Positions 21,897 through 26,139 of a DNA stretch of 26,139 nt are shown here, piece after piece (position 1 is the first letter of the stretch; every line of letters starts with the position of its first letter). The notes under the pieces were generated by a model. The model saw only the letters and a list, made by a program, of their open reading frames with translations. It was not told where the DNA came from and did no database searches. Source of the DNA: an uncultured Clostridia bacterium. GTDB lineage: Bacteria > Bacillota > Clostridia > Lachnospirales > Anaerotignaceae. Made by a program: the position numbers and the translations under genes. Where the stretch lies: NCBI GenBank assembly GCA_958420075.1, contig CATZIM010000004.1:1-26139 (forward strand). The letters run 5' to 3'.

Positions 21897-23012
21897 ATGG
21901 ACCCTAGAATTGAACAATTGGCTTATAATCTGGTGCATAATTCCTGCCGCCTCCAGAAAGGCGAAAAGGTCATGATCCATCAGAACGGCATCCATCCGGC
22001 ACCGCTGGTGAAAGCCATCATCAAAGAAGTATACAAAATCGGCGCGACACCCTTTTTGCAGCTCATGACAAACTCTCTGGAACGTGAACTGCTACTGGGC
22101 GCCACAAAAGAACAGATGGAACTCATGGCAAAGGCAGACAGCCTGCTCATGAACGAAATGGACGCTTTCATCGGTGTTCGCGGTGAAGACAACATCACCG
22201 AACAGGCAGACGTGCCCAACGAAAAACAGAGCATTTACGAAAAATATTACTCCGCTCCTGTACACCATGAAATCCGCGTACCCCATACAAAATGGGTGGT
22301 ACTGCGTTACCCCACCAACGGCATGGCACAGTCCGCACATACCAGTCTGGAAGACTTTGAAGATTTCTACTTCAATGTATGCAATCTGGACTACGGCAAA
22401 ATGTCCAAAGCCATGGACAGCATCGTTGACCTGATGAACCGCACAGACAAAGTCCGTCTGGTGGCAAAAGGCACCGACCTGACATTCTCCATCAAGGACA
22501 TTCCCGCAGTGAAATGCGCCGGCACCTGCAACATTCCCGACGGGGAAATCTACACCGCCCCCGTTCGTGACTCCATCAACGGCGTCATCACTTACAACAC
22601 CCCTTCCGAATACAACAGTTTTACATTTGAAAATGTAAAACTCACATTCAAAGACGGGAAGATCATCGACTGCGACGGCAACGACAAAGAACGTCTGGAA
22701 CACATCTTCAACACCGACGAAGGCGCAAGATATGTGGGTGAATTTGCCATCGGCGTAAACCCTTATATCACAAAACCCATGAACAACATCCTGTTCGATG
22801 AAAAGATTTCCGGCAGTATCCACTTCACCCCCGGCAACTGCTATGACGACGCACCCAACGGCAATAAATCCGCTATCCACTGGGATCTGGTGCTCATCAT
22901 GACACCGGAATACGGCGGCGGTGAAATCTGGTTCGACGATGTGCTCATCCGCAAAGACGGACGTTTCGTTCTGCCTGAACTGGAATGCCTGAATCCTGAA
23001 AATCTTATGTGA
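21897..23012 (+). CDS. M29 family aminopeptidase
   Basis: Metal-dependent cytoplasmic aminopeptidase that removes N-terminal residues from peptides. The 371 residues match M29 (AmpS/AmpT type) throughout: LVHNSCRLQKGEKVMIH at the start, the central GTCNIPDGEIYTAPVRDS with the metal-ligand Glu, YVGEFAIGVNP (about 280) and the C-terminal FTPGNCYDDAPNGNKSAIHWDLV, which supplies the His and Asp ligands. AAAGGAG lies 8 nt before the ATG. It has its own promoter and terminator and is a single-gene unit. Confidence 0.95.
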   Translation: MDPRIEQLAYNLVHNSCRLQKGEKVMIHQNGIHPAPLVKAIIKEVYKIGATPFLQLMTNSLERELLLGATKEQMELMAKADSLLMNEMDAFIGVRGEDNITEQADVPNEKQSIYEKYYSAPVHHEIRVPHTKWVVLRYPTNGMAQSAHTSLEDFEDFYFNVCNLDYGKMSKAMDSIVDLMNRTDKVRLVAKGTDLTFSIKDIPAVKCAGTCNIPDGEIYTAPVRDSINGVITYNTPSEYNSFTFENVKLTFKDGKIIDCDGNDKERLEHIFNTDEGARYVGEFAIGVNPYITKPMNNILFDEKISGSIHFTPGNCYDDAPNGNKSAIHWDLVLIMTPEYGGGEIWFDDVLIRKDGRFVLPELECLNPENLM

Positions 23013-23047
23013 TTTTGTTTCGGCAGGAAACATAATATAATAGTAGA

Positions 23048-23083
23048 AACAGCCTTTCTCAAACAGAGAAAGGTTGTTTTTTT
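23048..23083 (+). terminator. Terminator of the aminopeptidase gene
   Basis: A 13-bp stem, AACAGCCTTTCTC with GAGAAAGGTTGTT (one G-U), has a 5-nt loop. T-rich sequence follows (TTTTTTT within 23077-23083). Confidence 0.92.
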
Positions 23084-23103
23084 CGCATATTTTAAAGAAA
23101 AAT

Positions 23104-23243
23104 AGAAAAATTGGGGGCAAATTCTGCCCCTTCTACTCTTGTTCCAGACAAAATCCCCCATATTGTCGTTTCCGACTCTCCCAGTCCGCACCGGACTGGC
23201 GAAAAGGTTTCCAAGTTTTGGGTACTTTTGCGCCAAAAGTACC
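23104..23243. repeat. Cluster of perfect palindromic hairpins
   Basis: Three hairpins in 140 nt: GGGGCA/TGCCCC near 23104-23120, CCAGTCCG/CGGACTGG with a 3-nt loop (23181-23199), and GGTACTTTTG/CAAAAGTACC with a 3-nt loop (23221-23243). None has a proper T-run except weakly the first. It resembles REP-like extragenic palindromes more than terminators. Confidence 0.55.
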
Positions 23244-23263
23244 TCTCCGAAGGACACTAGCCC

Positions 23264-23497
23264 TTAGATATCCGTTTTCTGTACCTTTCGTCGCTCTCGA
23301 AACAACTCCTCCGTTGCTGCCAGAAGTTCCGTCTGTATCTCCTCCACCATCTCCGCCATATGGGATACCGTCACTACATAAGGCGTTTTCCATGGGTCAC
23401 AGCCTGCTGTCATGGCATCCAGCAAAAGGGAAAGAATACTTCGCACTAAGTCTGTTTTCTGGTATAAATCCTGCAATACATCCAATGGTTTTTCCAT
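23264..23497 (-). CDS. Small hypothetical helical protein
   Basis: A 77-residue protein not recognised as a family. It begins MEKPLDVLQDLYQKTDLVRS and is mostly helical. A hydrophobic stretch (LSLLLDAM) sits near residue 25, WKTPYVVTVSHM in the middle, and a Glu/Arg-rich C-terminal helix (EEIQTELLAATEELFRERRKV) that could form a coiled coil. It has no signal peptide or cysteine motif. An AGGAGGGAG ribosome site 9 nt before the ATG at 23497 is the main evidence that it is real. It is convergent with the aminopeptidase and divergent from the metG leader, and its 3' end abuts the palindrome cluster. Confidence 0.6.
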   Translation of the reverse strand: MEKPLDVLQDLYQKTDLVRSILSLLLDAMTAGCDPWKTPYVVTVSHMAEMVEEIQTELLAATEELFRERRKVQKTDI

Positions 23498-23621
23498 GAT
23501 TTTCTCCCTCCTTTTGCCCATGGTATCACACCTTCTCCCCCTTCATGGGAAAGTGCTACAATCCAGTAGCATAATTTTTTTCCACAAAAACCATTTATTT
23601 CTCCTTTTGCCTGTATATCCG

Positions 23622-23651
23622 TTGACAGAAAAGCCCAAAATATAGTAAAAT
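23622..23651 (+). promoter_or_regulatory. Promoter of the metG T-box unit
   Basis: Perfect TTGACA (23622-23627), an 18-nt spacer and TAAAAT (23646-23651). The predicted start is near 23658. Confidence 0.8.
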
Positions 23652-23657
23652 GCAAGG

Positions 23658-23913
23658 GACAACAGCAATGAAAAGGAGAGTAGGCGGCACACAATGCCAC
23701 AGAGAGCCCCGGTAAGCTGAAAAGGGGCGCAGGAATGACGCTGAACATGGCCTTGGAGCTTCGCACCGACCGCTTCGGCATAGGCTGCGACGGGTTGCGC
23801 CCGTTACTGCGTGAGGGTATTTTTGTACCTGCTGAGGTCTTTTTTGTGAAAAAAAGATAAACTAAGGTGGTAACACGGTCACTTCCGTCCTTTGCAGAAA
23901 GGGCGGTTTTTTT
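23658..23913 (+). promoter_or_regulatory. T-box riboswitch, methionine-specific
   Basis: Leader RNA that reads uncharged tRNA. Stem I carries the AGTA motif (near 23669) and, on its 3' side, GAACATGGCC with ATG as specifier codon (23747-23749). The T-box reads AAGG, bulge TGGTAAC, ACGG (23864-23878). Its TGGT (23868-23871) fits the ACCA end of tRNA-Met. AAGG and ACGG pair with CCTT and CCGT to form the antiterminator, which excludes the terminator CCGTCCTTT (23885-23893) with AAAGGGCGG (23898-23906) and seven T. Uncharged tRNA-Met should raise metG expression. Confidence 0.93.
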
Positions 23914-23966
23914 ATTGTGCGCCATCTTCCATTTTTGTAGAAAACCATTGAAAAGGAGAGATATTT

Positions 23967-25946
23967 GTGGCAAAAGAAAAATTTTATATCACCACACCCA
24001 TTTACTACCCCAGTGATAAGCTGCATATCGGTCATTCCTACTGTACCGTTGCAACAGACACCATGGCACGTTACAAAAGACTGCGTGGTTACGATGTTAT
24101 GTTCCTGACAGGTACTGACGAACACGGTCAGAAAATCGAACGTATCGCCAACGGTCAGGGCATGACACCCAAGGAATACACCGACAAAATCGTCAAAGGC
24201 ATCAAGGAACTGTGGAGCACACTCTGCATCTCCTATGATAAATTTATCCGTACCACAGACGATTACCATGTAAAAACCGTTCAGAAAATCTTCAAACAGC
24301 TCTACGATCAGGGCGACATCTACAAAAGCTCCTATGAAGGCTGGTACTGCACACCTTGCGAATCCTTCTTCACAGAACATCAGCTGGTAGACGGCAAATG
24401 CCCCGACTGCGGTCGTGACGTGGAACTCTTGAAAGAAGAAAGCTATTTCTTCCGTCTTTCCAAATATCAGGACAGAATCATCAAATACATGGAAGAAAAC
24501 CCTGAATTCCTGCAGCCCAACACACGTCAGAACGAAATGATCAACAACTTCCTCAAACCCGGTCTGGAAGATCTGGCTGTTTCCCGTACCTCCTTCAAAT
24601 GGGGCGTACCTGTAGAATTTGACCCCGGCCACATCGTATACGTTTGGGTAGACGCCCTGTCCAACTATATCACTGCTCTGGGTTACGGCACAGAAGACGA
24701 CAGCCTGTTCAAAAAATTCTGGCCCGCTGACGTACACGTTGTAGGGAAAGAAATCGTACGTTTCCACGCTATTATCTGGCCTGCAATGCTGATGGCTCTG
24801 AACCTGCCTCTGCCCAAACAGATCTTTGGTCACGGCTGGCTGGTTATCAACGGCGGCAAAATGTCCAAATCCGTTGGTAACGTTGTAGACCCTAACGTAC
24901 TGGTTGACAAATACGGCGTAGACGCCATCCGTTACTTCCTGCTCCGTGAAATCGCATTCGGTCAGGACGGCAACTTCAACAACGAAGCACTGATTCAGCG
25001 TATCAACTCCGACCTGGCAAACGACCTGGGCAACCTGGTTTCCAGAACCGTTGGTATGATCGACAAATATTTCGGCGGCACACTGCCCGCAGAACGCACC
25101 GCAACCGCTTTTGACGAAGACCTGAAAGCTGTTGCTCTGTCCACCACAGAAAAAGTGGAAAACGCTATGGAAAAAATGTTCTTCAGCGACGCTCTGGTGG
25201 AAATCTGGAATCTGGTTCGCCGTACAAACAAATATATCGACGAAACACAGCCTTGGATTCTGTGCAAGGACGAAGACAAGAAAGCGGAACTGGCAAACGC
25301 TCTGTACAACGTTGCAGAAAGCATCCGTATCATCTCCATCCTGATTCAGCCTTTCATGCCCAATACACCCGAAAAAATCTGGGCACAGTACAACATCACA
25401 GAAGGCGACGCAACTGCTTGGGACAGCACAAAAACATGGGGCGTACTGCCTGCTGAACTGAAAGTACAGAAAGGCGAAACACTGTTCCCCAGAATTGATA
25501 TGAAGAAAGAACTGGCAGAACTGGAAGCAGCCATCAAAGCTTCTCAGGCAACATCCGTTGCAAACCAGCAGAAAAAAGAAGCAGAAAAGAAAGCTGAAGC
25601 AGAAAGCGAATACCCTGCGGAAATCACCATCGAAGACTTCTGCAAAGTACAGCTGAAAGTCGGCGAAGTGCTGGAAAGCAAAGAAGTGGAAGGCTCCAAA
25701 AAACTGCTGCGCAACGTAATCAAAATTGGTGACGAAGAAAGAGTTATCTTCTCCGGCATCAAAGACGCTTATGCCCCCGGCGAACTGGTAGGCAAACGCG
25801 TTGTGGTTGCTTATAACCTGAAACCCAGAAAAATGATGGGTGAAATGTCTTACGGAATGATTCTGTGTGCCGAAGACGGAGACGGCAAACTGAGCGTTCT
25901 GACAACAGACGACAAAGACTTTGCAAGCGGGAGCAGCATCAGCTGA
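23967..25946 (+). CDS. metG: Methionine-tRNA ligase
   Basis: Charges tRNA-Met with methionine, using ATP, in the cytoplasm. The 659 residues include the class I marks LHIGHSYC (about 19-26) and KMSKSVGN (about 297). Zinc ligands are CTPC (about 130) and CPDC (about 146). After the anticodon-binding domain and a Lys/Ala/Glu-rich linker (about 540-550) comes a C-terminal Trbp111-type OB domain (about 555-659), the long dimeric form. Start is GTG at 23967, with GGAGAG 6-7 nt upstream. It is controlled by the methionine T-box. The stop codon overlaps the start of the tatD gene (TGATG), so the two form one operon, the usual metG-tatD pair of Firmicutes. Confidence 0.98.
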   Translation: MAKEKFYITTPIYYPSDKLHIGHSYCTVATDTMARYKRLRGYDVMFLTGTDEHGQKIERIANGQGMTPKEYTDKIVKGIKELWSTLCISYDKFIRTTDDYHVKTVQKIFKQLYDQGDIYKSSYEGWYCTPCESFFTEHQLVDGKCPDCGRDVELLKEESYFFRLSKYQDRIIKYMEENPEFLQPNTRQNEMINNFLKPGLEDLAVSRTSFKWGVPVEFDPGHIVYVWVDALSNYITALGYGTEDDSLFKKFWPADVHVVGKEIVRFHAIIWPAMLMALNLPLPKQIFGHGWLVINGGKMSKSVGNVVDPNVLVDKYGVDAIRYFLLREIAFGQDGNFNNEALIQRINSDLANDLGNLVSRTVGMIDKYFGGTLPAERTATAFDEDLKAVALSTTEKVENAMEKMFFSDALVEIWNLVRRTNKYIDETQPWILCKDEDKKAELANALYNVAESIRIISILIQPFMPNTPEKIWAQYNITEGDATAWDSTKTWGVLPAELKVQKGETLFPRIDMKKELAELEAAIKASQATSVANQQKKEAEKKAEAESEYPAEITIEDFCKVQLKVGEVLESKEVEGSKKLLRNVIKIGDEERVIFSGIKDAYAPGELVGKRVVVAYNLKPRKMMGEMSYGMILCAEDGDGKLSVLTTDDKDFASGSSIS

Positions 25947-26139
25947 TGTATTTCGAATCTCACGCGCATTATGACGATAAACGCTTTCGTGAAGACAGGG
26001 AGAAGCTCTTAGAGCTTCTCCCCTCTTGCGGTATTGACCATGTAGTCAATATCGGCTGTGACCTTGCCAGCTCCAAAGAGAGCATCCGTCTGGCTGAAAA
26101 ATATGACTACATTTACGCATCCGTCGGCGTACACCCTCA
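25946..26139 (+). CDS. TatD family hydrolase, 5' part only
   Basis: First 64 codons of a TatD-type metal-dependent hydrolase (DNase family), cut by the window edge. Visible are MYFESHAHYDD, whose HAH supplies the first two metal ligands, then VVNIGCDLASSKESIRLAEKYD and YASVGVHP, the second family motif. The ATG overlaps the metG stop by one base, and the only ribosome site is a GGGAG inside metG. The codons for residues 18-26 lie in a perfect 11-bp inverted repeat (25998-26022). Confidence 0.92.
   Translation, partial: MYFESHAHYDDKRFREDREKLLELLPSCGIDHVVNIGCDLASSKESIRLAEKYDYIYASVGVHP
25998..26022 (+). repeat. Perfect inverted repeat within the tatD 5' coding region
   Basis: GGGAGAAGCTC (25998-26008) and GAGCTTCTCCC (26012-26022) are perfectly complementary around a TTA loop. 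No T-run follows. It lies about 50 nt inside the gene. Confidence 0.8.

Noticed and set aside
23104..23243. CRISPR array
   Set aside because: The palindromes differ from each other and there is no repeat-spacer periodicity.
22841..23257. 138-codon minus-strand frame over the palindrome cluster
   Set aside because: Runs through the aminopeptidase terminator and into its coding region; no ribosome site.

Overview
The window reads as chromosomal DNA of an anaerobic, low-to-mid GC Firmicute of the class Clostridia, probably near the Lachnospirales. The basis is RecU, YqeG, a T-box metG leader, an FMN-type riboswitch, a CD1247-type zinc-ribbon protein beside efp, Xpt, strong AGGAGG ribosome sites and many U-tailed hairpins. 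The family-level placement is a guess. I see no tRNA, rRNA, CRISPR array, integrase or intact insertion sequence. Most genes are housekeeping or transport genes in short operons.

Layout. 1-2061 (minus): a lipoprotein substrate-binding protein with its own promoter, then the rpsU-yqeY operon. 2519-4780 (minus): glgB, flanked by two diverged copies of an ~85-nt structured repeat. 5193-6818 (plus): a beta-CASP metallo-beta-lactamase-fold protein. 6930-10216 (minus): the overlapping operon recU-tldD-pmbA. 10310-11107 (minus): a divergent polysaccharide deacetylase. 11219-12846 (minus): a MATE efflux pump under an atypical FMN-type riboswitch. 12816-13316 (minus): a coiled-coil zinc-ribbon protein. 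13618-16256 (plus): xpt and a SulP transporter. 16334-16765 (minus): a thioesterase. 16986-18575 (plus): a K+/H+ antiporter with a TTG start. 18623-20725 (minus): a CDF transporter with a structured leader, then efp and its zinc-ribbon partner. 20887-21753 (minus): a NifX-like protein and yqeG. 21897-23012 (plus): an M29 aminopeptidase. 23264-23497 (minus): a small unknown gene beside a palindrome cluster. 23622-26139 (plus): a T-box leader, metG and the start of a TatD hydrolase.

The most interesting system is the MATE pump and its leader (11219-12846). The aptamer keeps most of the FMN riboswitch core but departs from consensus in the J1/2-P2 segment. The downstream sequence can form two mutually exclusive structures, which predict that ligand binding turns the gene ON. 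That is the reverse of a riboflavin biosynthesis or uptake switch and is what an efflux pump needs. It matches the rare variant FMN riboswitches reported from Clostridioides difficile and relatives, which do not recognise FMN and sit before efflux pumps. The pump is therefore a candidate exporter of riboflavin-like compounds or flavin breakdown products.

Other signals worth following are the paired structured repeats around glgB, a repeated terminator hairpin, a leader with competing helices before the CDF transporter, a palindrome cluster at 23104-23243, and a cryptic 21-codon ORF between two terminators near 1200.
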